Shown here: piece after piece, positions 44,290 through 53,408 of the stretch
How the letters are laid out: the number at the start of each line of letters is the position of its first letter
How positions within the stretch are numbered: position 1 is the stretch's first letter
Source of the DNA: Halanaerobium saccharolyticum
GTDB lineage: Bacteria; Bacillota; Halanaerobiia; Halanaerobiales; Halanaerobiaceae
Assembly: GCF_004362045.1 (NCBI RefSeq)
Contig: NZ_SNWX01000003.1
Location: forward strand, 1 to 64,000
Direction of reading: 5' to 3'
Length of the DNA stretch: 64,000 bases
Translations under genes and position numbers: made by a program
Notes under the pieces: model-generated
What the model saw: the letters and a program-made list of their open reading frames with translations, nothing else
Databases searched by the model: none
What the model was told of the DNA's origin: nothing

Positions 44290-45363
44290 ATGACTAAGAA
44301 AAAATTATTTATATTTTTGACTGTTACTCTTCTGATTGTATTTACAGTACCTGCAGCAGCTGAATACAGCTTTAATCTTAAGCAGTATCTAGAAAAATCC
44401 CTATCTGAGAACAGAGAAGTTAAAGAAGCAAAGATTAATTTGGAGGCAAAAAAAATTGCTCTGGTTAGAGAAAAAGCAGAGCAGGAGTTAAGACCTTCAC
44501 CACTGTTTTTAAAAAAAGCTGAAGCTGAGATGGATATTGCAGAGAGAAATTTAGAAATTACAAGGGATCAGGTAACGGAAAAACTAATCAGTGATTTTTT
44601 CAGTTATTACAAGGCAGAGAATTCTATTGCTATTCACAAAAAATATAGAAAAATTTTAGAAAAAGAATTAGAAAATATTAAAGAAAAGTATAAGCAGGGG
44701 AGTATAATAAAAAGTGATGTGATGCAGGCGGAGGTAGAACTAAAAAGTACAGAAAGTAATTTAAAAACAGCGATCAACACTAAAAAAAGAGCAGCTTTTA
44801 AATTAAAACAGAATTTAAATTTGAATTTTAATGAACAGCTGAAAATTAATTTTAATGTAAAAGAACTGAAAAATTGGGAACTTAATAAAAGTTTGAATGA
44901 GCTTTTTAATATAGCTTTAAATAAAAGGATTGAAATCCAAGAAGCAGAGACCAATATAGCACTTCAAAAAATTAACTATCAGATTGCTTCAGCAGATTAT
45001 AGTTCAAAATTAGAAGCAGAGCAGGCAAAAAATGAATTAAAAAAAGCAGAAAATCAGCTGAAACTAGTTAAAGATAGGATTAAGCTTGATGTTAATAATA
45101 AGTATCTTGATCATCAGAATAGCATAGCAGAAATTGAGCGCTATAAAAAAGTTATTGAAAGTTTAAAGGAAGCACTCAGGGTAAAAAAATTATATTTTGA
45201 AGAAGATTATATTACAGGGACAGAGCTTTTGGAGACTCAGGTTGACCTCTATCAGAGTGAAATAAATTATTCTCATGCTAAAATTAATTATTATTTAAGT
45301 CTGGCTGAACTGTATCTAAGTACTGGAAATTTTAAGGAGATGGTAGATTATGAAACTAAATAA
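44290..45363 (+). CDS. TolC-like protein lacking the beta-barrel segments
   Basis: A 357-residue exported protein (signal near residues 4-24 ending AAA). It has the two-fold helical repeat of TolC-type outer-membrane factors, but where such proteins have membrane strands (about 40-60 residues in each half), only short links appear: ELRPSPLFLKKAEA in the first half and ASADYSSKLEAEQ in the second. Helical segments are rich in Lys and Glu with strong coiled-coil character. Standard TolC proteins are about 430-480 residues. It overlaps the next gene, a normal TolC-like protein, by 14 bases. It probably cannot form a barrel and may act as a periplasmic partner. Confidence 0.75.
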   Translation: MTKKKLFIFLTVTLLIVFTVPAAAEYSFNLKQYLEKSLSENREVKEAKINLEAKKIALVREKAEQELRPSPLFLKKAEAEMDIAERNLEITRDQVTEKLISDFFSYYKAENSIAIHKKYRKILEKELENIKEKYKQGSIIKSDVMQAEVELKSTESNLKTAINTKKRAAFKLKQNLNLNFNEQLKINFNVKELKNWELNKSLNELFNIALNKRIEIQEAETNIALQKINYQIASADYSSKLEAEQAKNELKKAENQLKLVKDRIKLDVNNKYLDHQNSIAEIERYKKVIESLKEALRVKKLYFEEDYITGTELLETQVDLYQSEINYSHAKINYYLSLAELYLSTGNFKEMVDYETK

Positions 45364-46747
45364 AATAATTTTATTTAGTATTATATTGATAGTTATCAGC
45401 GGCTTTATACCGGTCTCTATGGTGGCAGCTGAGATAAATTTAGATGCAGTGTTAAAGTCAGCTTTAGAAAATAATAATACGCTAAAATCTGCCAGAGAAA
45501 GATTGAAAGCAGCTGAAATGCAGAAGAAAGCATCTGACAGTATAATGAATTCAAAATTAAGTGGTGAACTTTCCTGGCAGGATGAAGAATTAACTGAGGA
45601 TGGGAGTATTTTCAGTACAATCAATTACAGCAAGTTCCTGGCTGAATCTTCGGGTACAGAAGCTCAACTTGATAAAGCAGATCTTAAATATTATATAGCT
45701 GAATTAGAATACAAAAAAACAAGAGAAGAAGTTTTAGCAGCTGTAATTAAACAGTACTATAACTTTTTAAAAATAGAAAATTTAATTAAGAGCCAGAAAT
45801 CAGCAGTTGCTGAAGCGGAAGCATTATATCAAAATGCTAAAAAAAGACATGCAGATAATTTGATTACGGATGCTGATTTATTGAGAACAAAAATAAACTT
45901 GGAAAAAGTCAGAGAGGAACTAAAAAGTCTTAAAAGTGACAGAATTAAGGCTAAAGAAGAGCTGATTTTATTAACGGGTATTAATGCAGCAGAATTGAAA
46001 TTGGTGGATAGAAAAGTCACCAGTTTAGAGAGTAATTTTGAATTTAAAAAAGAATTACTTTTAAAAAAGGCCTATAAAAATAGAAGTGATTATCAGATAA
46101 AAAAGTTAAATGCAGATCTTATTCGGGCGGACATTAAATACCTTAATTCGAAAGATGATCCAGTATTTTTTCTTGGCGGAGAATATCTTTTTGAAGATGG
46201 TAGAGTTAAAAGTTCTTTAAATAGTAAGTATCAGTTTAATTTAAGCGCCAGTGCTGATACTCGGGAGCAGAATGAAAAATATATTTCAGTTAAAAACTTG
46301 GAGCTATTAGAAGAAAGTGAATGGAAGGTAACAGCTGCTTTGAGTTATCAGTTTTCTGATGGAGGTAAAAATAATGCAGAAATTAAAGCAGCAGAAGCCA
46401 GATTAAAGGAAAGTGAATTCGGCTTAAAAAATCTTGAAGCACAAATAAAAATTGAAGTGTCAAACCTCTTAAGAGAATTGAACTTAGCAAAAAATAGAGT
46501 GGATACTGCTGCTCAAAATTTAAAGAGAGCCAAATTAGAATATCAGAGCACAAAAAGCAGATATCAAAAAGGTGCAGTTATTGAAAGTGAATTAATTTCT
46601 GCTCAAAAGCTGGTGGCTGAGGCTGAAGCTAATCTGGCTGCAGCAGAATATGCAGTCCAGTTAAAAAGGACCGAGATTTTGGCTGCAGTGGAGAACATCC
46701 ATAAAAGCTTTACTACAGGAAAACTGGGAGGAGATAGCAGTGAATAA
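45350..46747 (+). CDS. TolC-family outer membrane factor
   Basis: A 465-residue exported protein (signal near residues 4-27). Two OEP-type repeats are seen, each with long helices and, in contrast to the gene before it, strand-rich segments (about residues 60-95, SGELSWQDEEL and IFSTINYSKF, and about 265-340, FFLGGEYLF and VTAALSYQFSDGG). It would form the outer-membrane channel for the RND pump encoded next. Start overlaps the upstream stop, giving translational coupling. Confidence 0.9.
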   Translation: MKLNKIILFSIILIVISGFIPVSMVAAEINLDAVLKSALENNNTLKSARERLKAAEMQKKASDSIMNSKLSGELSWQDEELTEDGSIFSTINYSKFLAESSGTEAQLDKADLKYYIAELEYKKTREEVLAAVIKQYYNFLKIENLIKSQKSAVAEAEALYQNAKKRHADNLITDADLLRTKINLEKVREELKSLKSDRIKAKEELILLTGINAAELKLVDRKVTSLESNFEFKKELLLKKAYKNRSDYQIKKLNADLIRADIKYLNSKDDPVFFLGGEYLFEDGRVKSSLNSKYQFNLSASADTREQNEKYISVKNLELLEESEWKVTAALSYQFSDGGKNNAEIKAAEARLKESEFGLKNLEAQIKIEVSNLLRELNLAKNRVDTAAQNLKRAKLEYQSTKSRYQKGAVIESELISAQKLVAEAEANLAAAEYAVQLKRTEILAAVENIHKSFTTGKLGGDSSE

Positions 46748-48026
46748 AAAAGCAAAAATGGGTTTAACAATTTTACTAATCATTATAATTGGTGCTGCTG
46801 CTTTAATTTTTATCAGACAGCTCAAGAATAGAGAGGCGCAAATGGATGAAGAACAAAATTTGGGAGTTCCTGTGGAAACAACTGAAGTAAAAAAAGATGA
46901 TTTTCAAATTATATATAATTACAGCGGTACTGTAGAATATGCAGGAAAAAGGAAAATATCTGCCCAAATTGGCGGAGAGATAACAGATATTTATGTTGAA
47001 GAAGGAGATGAAATAAAAAAAGGAGAGCTTTTAGCAAAAATAGATGATGAGGAGTTAAAAAACAATTTAAATTCTGCTCAGGCAGCTGTTAAGGAAGCAA
47101 AAATCGCTTTGAAAAAGACCAAATTATCAAAAGAAATTTCAGAAAATAATTTGATTGAAAGCAGGGCAGCTTTAAATGAAGCTCAGAGTAATTACTCACA
47201 GTGGAAAAGTGATTATGAGCGTGATAAAAAACTTTATCAAAAAAATGCTATAGCAGAAGCTAAATTTGAGCAGACCAAAACCCAATTCAAAAAGGCAGCC
47301 GCTCAGGTAGAAAGAATGAAGGCAGCAGCTGCCAGTGCTGAAAAGTCAGTAGAAATTGCAGAATTAAATATTAAAAACAGCAGAGAAAAGCTTAAAAAAG
47401 CAGAGAATGAGTTTGAAAATGCCAGACTTAAATTAAAGGATACAGAGGTCAAATCGCCAATTACAGCTAAAGTTGTTAGAGAATTTGCAGAAGAAGGAGA
47501 ATTTACCGGTGTGGGGCAGCCTCTTTTTGAGATAGCTCAGCCTGACCGGTTTGAAGTTAAGGTTCAGGTGGGAATGCAGGATCTCAACAAACTAAAAATA
47601 GGTACTAAAGCTTTAATTTCCTCACCTGTGCTTGAAAATGAAAATTTGAAAGCAGAAATTTCGGAGATTGCTTCTGCAGCTGATCCTAGAAGCAGAACTA
47701 CAGAAGTGACAATTAGTTTAAAAGTAAATAATTTATCTTTAAAAGATGGGGACTTTGTATCGGCTGCCCTAGTTGCTGAAAGTTATAAGGATGTATTAAT
47801 TATACCTGAAAAAGCAATTTTTAATTATCAAAACAAATCTTATGTGTATTTAATTGAAGAAGGTAAAGCTGTTCGTAAAAAGATTAAGAGAGGTGCCAGC
47901 AACGGTTATTACACTATTGTGAAATCCTCTCTGGCAGCAGGAGATAAAATAGCAGTAAGCAATCTCAATGATCTACAGGATAATGTAAAGGTTTATTTAT
48001 CCGAGCAGGAAAATGGAGATGATTAA
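46740..48026 (+). CDS. RND periplasmic adaptor (membrane fusion protein)
   Basis: A 428-residue HlyD/AcrA-type adaptor with an N-terminal membrane anchor (residues 6-25), a split lipoyl domain (GGEITDIYVEEGDEIKKGELLAKID and later VKSPITAKVVREFAEEGEFTGVGQPLF), a helical hairpin of about 130 residues, and beta-barrel and membrane-proximal domains. It links the inner-membrane pump to the TolC-like channel. The start is GTG at 46740, overlapping the upstream stop by 8 bases. Confidence 0.93.
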   Translation: MNKKAKMGLTILLIIIIGAAALIFIRQLKNREAQMDEEQNLGVPVETTEVKKDDFQIIYNYSGTVEYAGKRKISAQIGGEITDIYVEEGDEIKKGELLAKIDDEELKNNLNSAQAAVKEAKIALKKTKLSKEISENNLIESRAALNEAQSNYSQWKSDYERDKKLYQKNAIAEAKFEQTKTQFKKAAAQVERMKAAAASAEKSVEIAELNIKNSREKLKKAENEFENARLKLKDTEVKSPITAKVVREFAEEGEFTGVGQPLFEIAQPDRFEVKVQVGMQDLNKLKIGTKALISSPVLENENLKAEISEIASAADPRSRTTEVTISLKVNNLSLKDGDFVSAALVAESYKDVLIIPEKAIFNYQNKSYVYLIEEGKAVRKKIKRGASNGYYTIVKSSLAAGDKIAVSNLNDLQDNVKVYLSEQENGDD

Positions 48027-48028
48027 TT

Positions 48029-51000
48029 ATGAGTTTAGTAGATTTTGCAGTTAAGAAAAAATATACAACAACTGCAGCAGTTCTGGCAGTTATTCTTTTA
48101 GGTGCTGCAGCTCTTTTAACTTTAAACATCCAGCTTAATCCGGATACTGAGCCGGTTGTAGTAAGTATTCAAACTCAATATAAAGGTGTTAGTGCCTCAG
48201 ATATTGCTGAAAAGATAAATGAGCCTTTAGAAGAAGAGCTGGGAAGCATTGAAGGAGTAGAAAGTATTAGCTCTGATGCTATGGAGGGTGTGTCCTTAGT
48301 TAGTGTTGAATTTGGTTATGATAAAAACATAAATACGGCAGCTGTGGATGTTCAGAATGTAGTTAGTAGAATAAGAAATGAACTACCATCAGATATTGAA
48401 GAGCCTAAGGTTCAGAAATTTTCTAAATCTGATCGTCCGATTTTAACTCTTGCAATTAGTGGTCCACGCAGTGATACACAGCTTAGAACCCTTGCAGATA
48501 ACCAGTTAAAAAATAGACTGCAGTTAGTTAATGGAGTTGCAAATGTGGATGTTTATGGGGGAAAGAAAAGAGAAATACAGATCAATGTTGACCGCGAGGC
48601 GATGGCGGCTTATGATATTTCTATATCTCAGATCACCAGAAGACTGGACCAGGAAAATATCAACTTTCCAGGAGGGCGACTGACAACAAAAGATCAGGAA
48701 TATCTGCTGCGTATTGTTGGGGAATATGAAAATTTAGAAGAAATTAGAAATTTAATAATAACTTCTACTCCTGAGGGCAAAATATATTTAGAAGATCTGG
48801 CAGAAGTTAATGATAGCTTTGCAGAAGTCAGAAGTAAATTCAGGGTTGAAGGTGAAGAAACTGTAGCTTTAAATATTTTAAAACAGCAGGATGCAAATAC
48901 TGTTCAGGTAGTTGATAATGTCAAAAAAGCTGTAAATGAAATGAAGGCAGAATACCCGGAACTTAATTTTCAGATTACAGAAGATCAGTCAGAATTTGTT
49001 AAACTGGCAATTTACAACATGGCAAACACCCTGTTTATAGGAATTATTTTGACCATTATAGTAATTTTCTTGTTTCTGGAGAACTGGCGGAGTACTCTGG
49101 CTGTTTCAATCTCTATACCGGTGACCTTTGTTTTAACTCTGGCACTGCTAAAGGCATTTAATTTGAGTTTAAATACAGTAACTATGACTGGTCTTATTCT
49201 TTCAATTGGAATGCTGGTTGATAATTCGATAGTTGTGATTGAAAATGTGACCCGTCATTTTGAAGACTTAGGTAAATCTGCATTTAAAGCAGCAGTAGAA
49301 GGAACAAATGAGATGATTTTAGCTGTTATTGCAGGAACTACTACTTCAATGATAGTGTTAGTTCCAGTTATGTTTATTGGTGGTTTTGTGCAGCAGATGT
49401 TTAGACCACTTTCAATGACACTTTTATTTGCCTGGACGGGTTCGGTTATTAGTTCTTTTACAATTGTACCCCTTGTTTTATCAATGGTATTAAAGGCAGA
49501 AGAAAAAAAGAAATCTTTTAAGGTATTAGCCTTTTTTAAAAATATAGTAGCTTTATTTACTAAACTTCTGGAAAGTTCCAGGAAATATTATTTAAAATTG
49601 CTGGAGAAATCTTTAAACAATAGGGCAATTGTTATTACAACAGCGGTAGTATTATTATTGGTAACTTTAAGTTTAATTCCTTTAATTGGAGCAGAGATGA
49701 CACCGGTTATGGACAGCGGCCAGAGTTATATTTCTATAGAAACAGAAGCTGGCTCCTCACTTGCTAAAACTGAAGAAGTGGCTAAGAAAGTTGAAAAAAT
49801 AGTAGAATCTGTTCCCGAACTGTTAATTTATTCAACTCAGCTTGGTTTTGAACCGGGAGCAAGTACTCAGGCAACCACAGGAGCCAATGGGGTACAGCAG
49901 GCCTTTATGTCTCTGACTTATAAAAATAGAAATAATAGAGAAAGATCAATCTGGGAAATACAGGAGGAATTGAGAAATAAAATAGCTAAAGTACCCGGTA
50001 TTAGAGCCTATGTAGTTGAAGAAGCAGGGGCAACCTCTGTTTCTACAACCCAGGCACCTTTAGTAATTCGATTGAGTGGAAAAGATCCAGAGATTTTATA
50101 TAATTTTGCTCAGGGACTGGCAGAAAAAATCAAGAAAGTTCCAGGAGCAGTTAACATCAATTTGAGATGGGCTCTCAATAGTCCTGAGTATCACATTAAT
50201 ATAAATGAAAAAAGAGCGGCTGAACTAAATTTAAGCACCAGAGAAATTTCTCAGCAAATTTCAGCTGCAGTTAGTGGTATTGATGCTTCTCAAGATTTTT
50301 CTCTTCCTGAGCAGGATGATCTAAATATTTTAGTTAAATATAAAGATAAGCAGATGGTTTATAAAAATGATTTAAAAAATTTAATAATTATCAGTCCTGG
50401 GGGTAAAAATCTGCCTCTTCGGGAAATTGCAACAATCAAAACGGAAAAAGGACCTAATTTGATTAGCAGAGAAGATATGCAGTATACCCTTGATATTCTA
50501 GGCTTCAGTAAGGATAGAGCTTTAAGTAAAATTAATCAGGATATCAAGGCAGTTATTGCTGATTATCAGCTGCCGGCTGGCTATAATGCAGAGGTTACCG
50601 GTCAGCAGGATGATATGAATGAAGCTCTTAGCAGGTTAGGAGTTGCCCTTGTTTTTGCAGTGGCCTTTATTTATCTGCTTTTAGTATCGCAGTTCAAATC
50701 ACTGCTGCATCCGATTACAATTATGATCTCTATTCCTTTAGAATTGGTAGGGGTAGTAGCAGCTCTCCTGCTTACCAACACCTATCTTTCGATGCCTGCT
50801 ATGATGGGACTAATATTACTTTCCGGTATTGCGGTTAATGATGCTATTCATCTAATTGATTTTGTTATCGAAGCAGAAAAAGAAGGAAAAAGTACTAAAG
50901 AGGCAATTTTAGAAGGAGCACGTTTGAGGTTCAGACCAATTTTAATGACTACCTTTTCTACACTTGCCGGTATGACACCACTGGCCTTAGAATTAGCTGT

Positions 51001-51136
51001 GGGTACAGAACAGTATTCGCCGCTGGCAAAGGTAGTTATGGGAGGCCTATTTTCTTCCACCATGCTGCTGCTGATATTTGTTCCTGTAGTTTATAGTTTG
51101 TTTGAAGATTTAAAAGAAAAAATTTATAATAATTAA
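48029..51136 (+). CDS. RND efflux transporter (AcrB/MexB superfamily)
   Basis: A 1035-residue inner-membrane proton-driven exporter of the HAE1-like group, with 12 predicted membrane helices and two large periplasmic loops. The helix-4 motif reads GMLVDNSIVVIEN, where the first Asp of the AcrB Asp407-Asp408 pair is kept and the second is Asn; in helix 10 the sequence GIAVNDAIHLIDF replaces the AcrB lysine. This variant pattern is common in one large RND branch. Substrates could include drugs, detergents or fatty acids. Probably repressed by the TetR-family protein through operator 3. Confidence 0.95.
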   Translation: MSLVDFAVKKKYTTTAAVLAVILLGAAALLTLNIQLNPDTEPVVVSIQTQYKGVSASDIAEKINEPLEEELGSIEGVESISSDAMEGVSLVSVEFGYDKNINTAAVDVQNVVSRIRNELPSDIEEPKVQKFSKSDRPILTLAISGPRSDTQLRTLADNQLKNRLQLVNGVANVDVYGGKKREIQINVDREAMAAYDISISQITRRLDQENINFPGGRLTTKDQEYLLRIVGEYENLEEIRNLIITSTPEGKIYLEDLAEVNDSFAEVRSKFRVEGEETVALNILKQQDANTVQVVDNVKKAVNEMKAEYPELNFQITEDQSEFVKLAIYNMANTLFIGIILTIIVIFLFLENWRSTLAVSISIPVTFVLTLALLKAFNLSLNTVTMTGLILSIGMLVDNSIVVIENVTRHFEDLGKSAFKAAVEGTNEMILAVIAGTTTSMIVLVPVMFIGGFVQQMFRPLSMTLLFAWTGSVISSFTIVPLVLSMVLKAEEKKKSFKVLAFFKNIVALFTKLLESSRKYYLKLLEKSLNNRAIVITTAVVLLLVTLSLIPLIGAEMTPVMDSGQSYISIETEAGSSLAKTEEVAKKVEKIVESVPELLIYSTQLGFEPGASTQATTGANGVQQAFMSLTYKNRNNRERSIWEIQEELRNKIAKVPGIRAYVVEEAGATSVSTTQAPLVIRLSGKDPEILYNFAQGLAEKIKKVPGAVNINLRWALNSPEYHININEKRAAELNLSTREISQQISAAVSGIDASQDFSLPEQDDLNILVKYKDKQMVYKNDLKNLIIISPGGKNLPLREIATIKTEKGPNLISREDMQYTLDILGFSKDRALSKINQDIKAVIADYQLPAGYNAEVTGQQDDMNEALSRLGVALVFAVAFIYLLLVSQFKSLLHPITIMISIPLELVGVVAALLLTNTYLSMPAMMGLILLSGIAVNDAIHLIDFVIEAEKEGKSTKEAILEGARLRFRPILMTTFSTLAGMTPLALELAVGTEQYSPLAKVVMGGLFSSTMLLLIFVPVVYSLFEDLKEKIYNN

Positions 51137-51142
51137 ATTATA

Positions 51143-51188
51143 TTTACTGCGGAAAAGTTTAGTTTTTTATGATTTTTCCGCAGTAAAA
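51143..51188 (+). terminator. Hairpin after the efflux operon
   Basis: TTTACTGCGGAAAA pairs exactly with TTTTCCGCAGTAAA around an 18-base loop. The stem is strong, but the downstream T-run is interrupted (AAACTTTTA). Confidence 0.7.
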
Positions 51189-51230
51189 ACTTTTATTTAA
51201 AAATATTTGATTTTGCTCGGGGGTGAAGAA

Positions 51231-52076
51231 ATGAATAATATTTATGTGCCAATAATTATATTTCTTAATGCAGATAATAAAATAAAATATGAAAGAACTT
51301 CTGAAATGATATCTAAATATAAAAATATGGGTATTAAAAATTTTTTTATTGAAAGTGATAATTATAATACATCTAATCTTAACTGTTTAAATTATTATAA
51401 TAAGATATTTAAAATTTTACCTGAAAATTCAAATGTAATTATTGACTTGGTGTTAAACCAATATTTTGATTTAGATGAAATTATAAAGAAAATAGAAAAC
51501 CATAATAATTTAGTTTTTTCTTTAAATATATCAGCTAAATTTGTTGAAGATTATAAAAAAAATAAAAATTATATTTCCAAGTATTTAAATAAAAATATAA
51601 CTTTATATTTAGAAATGGCACCTCAAGCTCTTAAACATATAGAAGTGAATAATTTAATTAGAAAAACCAATATTAAAGGAATTATTTTACTAACTGATTA
51701 TGACACTGATTTCGATATAACAAAAATAGAGATTTATAAGAAAAACAATAAAAATCTTGAAATAATTTATAAATCAGATGATTTATTTTTAACAGCATTA
51801 AGAAATAATAATTCTATTATTAGTAGTTATTCATTTATTTTTATAGAAGAATTTAATAAAATATGGAATAGCTATAAAAATGAAAATAATATAAAAGCAG
51901 TTTTTTTTCAGGAAAAATTAAATAAGAAATTAAAAGTACTAAAAAAATTTGATTATTATGAGGTTTTAAAATTTTATTATGAGAAAAGTGGAGAATGTTT
52001 TTTAAAAGAAGTGGATTGCTGTAGCGTAGAATTAAATAGAAAAGAAAAAAACAGATTAATAAAGATATTTAATTAG
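51231..52076 (+). CDS. Divergent DHDPS/NAL-like protein, very AT-rich
   Basis: A 281-residue protein whose layout recalls dihydrodipicolinate synthase/N-acetylneuraminate lyase TIM barrels: an opening IIIFLNADNKIKYERT, a late LFLTALRNNNSIISS segment that matches the family's SGDDSLLLPALALGADGVIS region. The position of the Schiff-base lysine seems to be Ile (GIILLTDYD), so normal lyase chemistry is unlikely. The gene uses mostly A/T-ending codons and is rich in Asn, Lys and Ile compared with its neighbours, suggesting recent transfer or relaxed selection. ATG at 51231 behind GGGGGTGA. Assignment is tentative. Confidence 0.5.
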   Translation: MNNIYVPIIIFLNADNKIKYERTSEMISKYKNMGIKNFFIESDNYNTSNLNCLNYYNKIFKILPENSNVIIDLVLNQYFDLDEIIKKIENHNNLVFSLNISAKFVEDYKKNKNYISKYLNKNITLYLEMAPQALKHIEVNNLIRKTNIKGIILLTDYDTDFDITKIEIYKKNNKNLEIIYKSDDLFLTALRNNNSIISSYSFIFIEEFNKIWNSYKNENNIKAVFFQEKLNKKLKVLKKFDYYEVLKFYYEKSGECFLKEVDCCSVELNRKEKNRLIKIFN

Positions 52077-52127
52077 TTGTTAGTTATATATTACTCAATC
52101 CATCTAAATAGGAAGTACAGAGAAAAA

Positions 52128-52177
52128 AATCCCCACTATTTCTCAAAATAATTATTTTTGAGTTAATAGTGGGGAAT
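52128..52177. terminator. Bidirectional terminator between convergent genes
   Basis: CCCCACTATT pairs with AATAGTGGGG, and inner bases CTCAAAA pair with TTTTGAG. A-rich on the left and T-rich on the right, so it can end transcripts from both the DapA-like gene and the minus-strand aldo/keto reductase. Confidence 0.85.
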
Positions 52178-52191
52178 TATTTTACTATATT

Positions 52192-53007
52192 TTAATCAAA
52201 ATCAGGATAACCGGGATCTATCAATCGATTATTTTGATCAAGAAGTTCCATTTCTCGGGCTGCTTCAACCGGAAAATTCCAGTCAAAAACATCTAAATTG
52301 TTTTTTAGATGTTCTTTAGAGCTTGCTCTGGGAATAGCAGCAATATTTTTTTCAATTAGCCATCTTAAAGCAAGCTGTGCTGGTGTTTTATCATATTTTT
52401 CTCCCAGAACTTTTAAGACACTGTTATTGAAGACTTCTCCCTGAGCCAGGGGACTATAGGCAGTTAAAATAACATCATTTTTAAAAGCAAAATCCAGAAG
52501 TTCTTTTTGATAAAGTGTTGGATGAAATTCTACCTGATTAACAGTAATTAAATCAGGATAAGCATCCAGGGCCTCTTTTAGAAGTGGAATTGTAAAATTG
52601 CTGACCCCAATATTTATGGCCCTGCCGTCTGCTTTTAATTCCTGCATTGCTTTTAGCGATTCTTCAACCGGGATATCCGGATTCGGCCAGTGAATTAAGA
52701 GCAGATCAAAATATTTAAGATCCAGTTCAGTTAAAAGTCGGGCAGCAGATTTAAATAGCTGCTTATATTCTAAATCTTGACTCTGGATTTTAGAGGTAAT
52801 AAAAAGCTGGTCTCTATCAATATCAGTTTCGTTTAAGGCTCTAGCAATTGCCTGATGGTTTCCATACATATCAGCAGTGTCAAGATGACGATAACCAAGC
52901 TCAAGGGCCTGTTTAACAACCTCAGTACATTCTTTTCCTTTTAAACCGGAAGTGCCAAGGCCCAGGGCCGGTATTTTATTTTCATTTTTAAGCTCAATTT
53001 CTTTCAT
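52192..53007 (-). CDS. Aldo/keto reductase (AKR5-like)
   Basis: A 271-residue NADPH-dependent carbonyl reductase. The catalytic tetrad is visible: Asp43 and Tyr48 in HLDTADMYGN, a lysine in FITSKI and a histidine in LLIHWP. The family's cofactor region near the C-terminus (IPRASSKEHLKNN) is present. The ATG at 53007 is chosen because AGGATGA lies upstream; the longer in-frame start at 53025 does not have one. It may detoxify aldehydes such as methylglyoxal; the true substrate is unknown. Confidence 0.92.
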   Translation of the reverse strand: MKEIELKNENKIPALGLGTSGLKGKECTEVVKQALELGYRHLDTADMYGNHQAIARALNETDIDRDQLFITSKIQSQDLEYKQLFKSAARLLTELDLKYFDLLLIHWPNPDIPVEESLKAMQELKADGRAINIGVSNFTIPLLKEALDAYPDLITVNQVEFHPTLYQKELLDFAFKNDVILTAYSPLAQGEVFNNSVLKVLGEKYDKTPAQLALRWLIEKNIAAIPRASSKEHLKNNLDVFDWNFPVEAAREMELLDQNNRLIDPGYPDFD

Positions 53008-53099
53008 AAAAATCATCCTTTCCAAAAGCAGTAATATTGTAGTTTTAACTGCGCAGTTGAAGTTTGATAGTACTAGATTCTACTGTTTTGAATAATTAA

Positions 53100-53381
53100 T
53101 TAATTAAGACCAAAGAAAGTACCGAATACTCCCAGAAATTTATATTCTTCCCCATTTTCCTGGATAGTGAAAACTGTAAAGAAAACATAATCACTGATTT
53201 CTGTCTGTACTTCTTCCACTGGTTCTGAAACTGTACCACCGAATATTCGTTCTATATCACTTGCAGATTGACCTCTAATTTCTGCAACTCCCCAGTTGAT
53301 AAATTCTTCTTGATTAGGTTTGCTAATTGTTGCAGTTACTAAAATTGCAAGAACAACAATGACTGTAATTAAAATTCTCAT
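53100..53381 (-). CDS. DUF4359-like small exported protein
   Basis: A 93-residue protein with an N-terminal hydrophobic helix (ILITVIVVLAILVTATI), then a short domain with NWGVAEIRGQ and a C-terminal FLGVFGTFFGLN, resembling DUF4359 proteins of unknown function. The ATG at 53381 is preferred over the GTG at 53390 because AAGGAGGTG is 8 bases upstream of the ATG and overlaps the GTG. It is 18-27 bases after the TPR gene on the same strand and probably in the same transcript. Envelope location inferred. Confidence 0.7.
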   Translation of the reverse strand: MRILITVIVVLAILVTATISKPNQEEFINWGVAEIRGQSASDIERIFGGTVSEPVEEVQTEISDYVFFTVFTIQENGEEYKFLGVFGTFFGLN

Positions 53382-53408
53382 TTTAATCACACCTCCTTTT
53401 AGAAGTTT

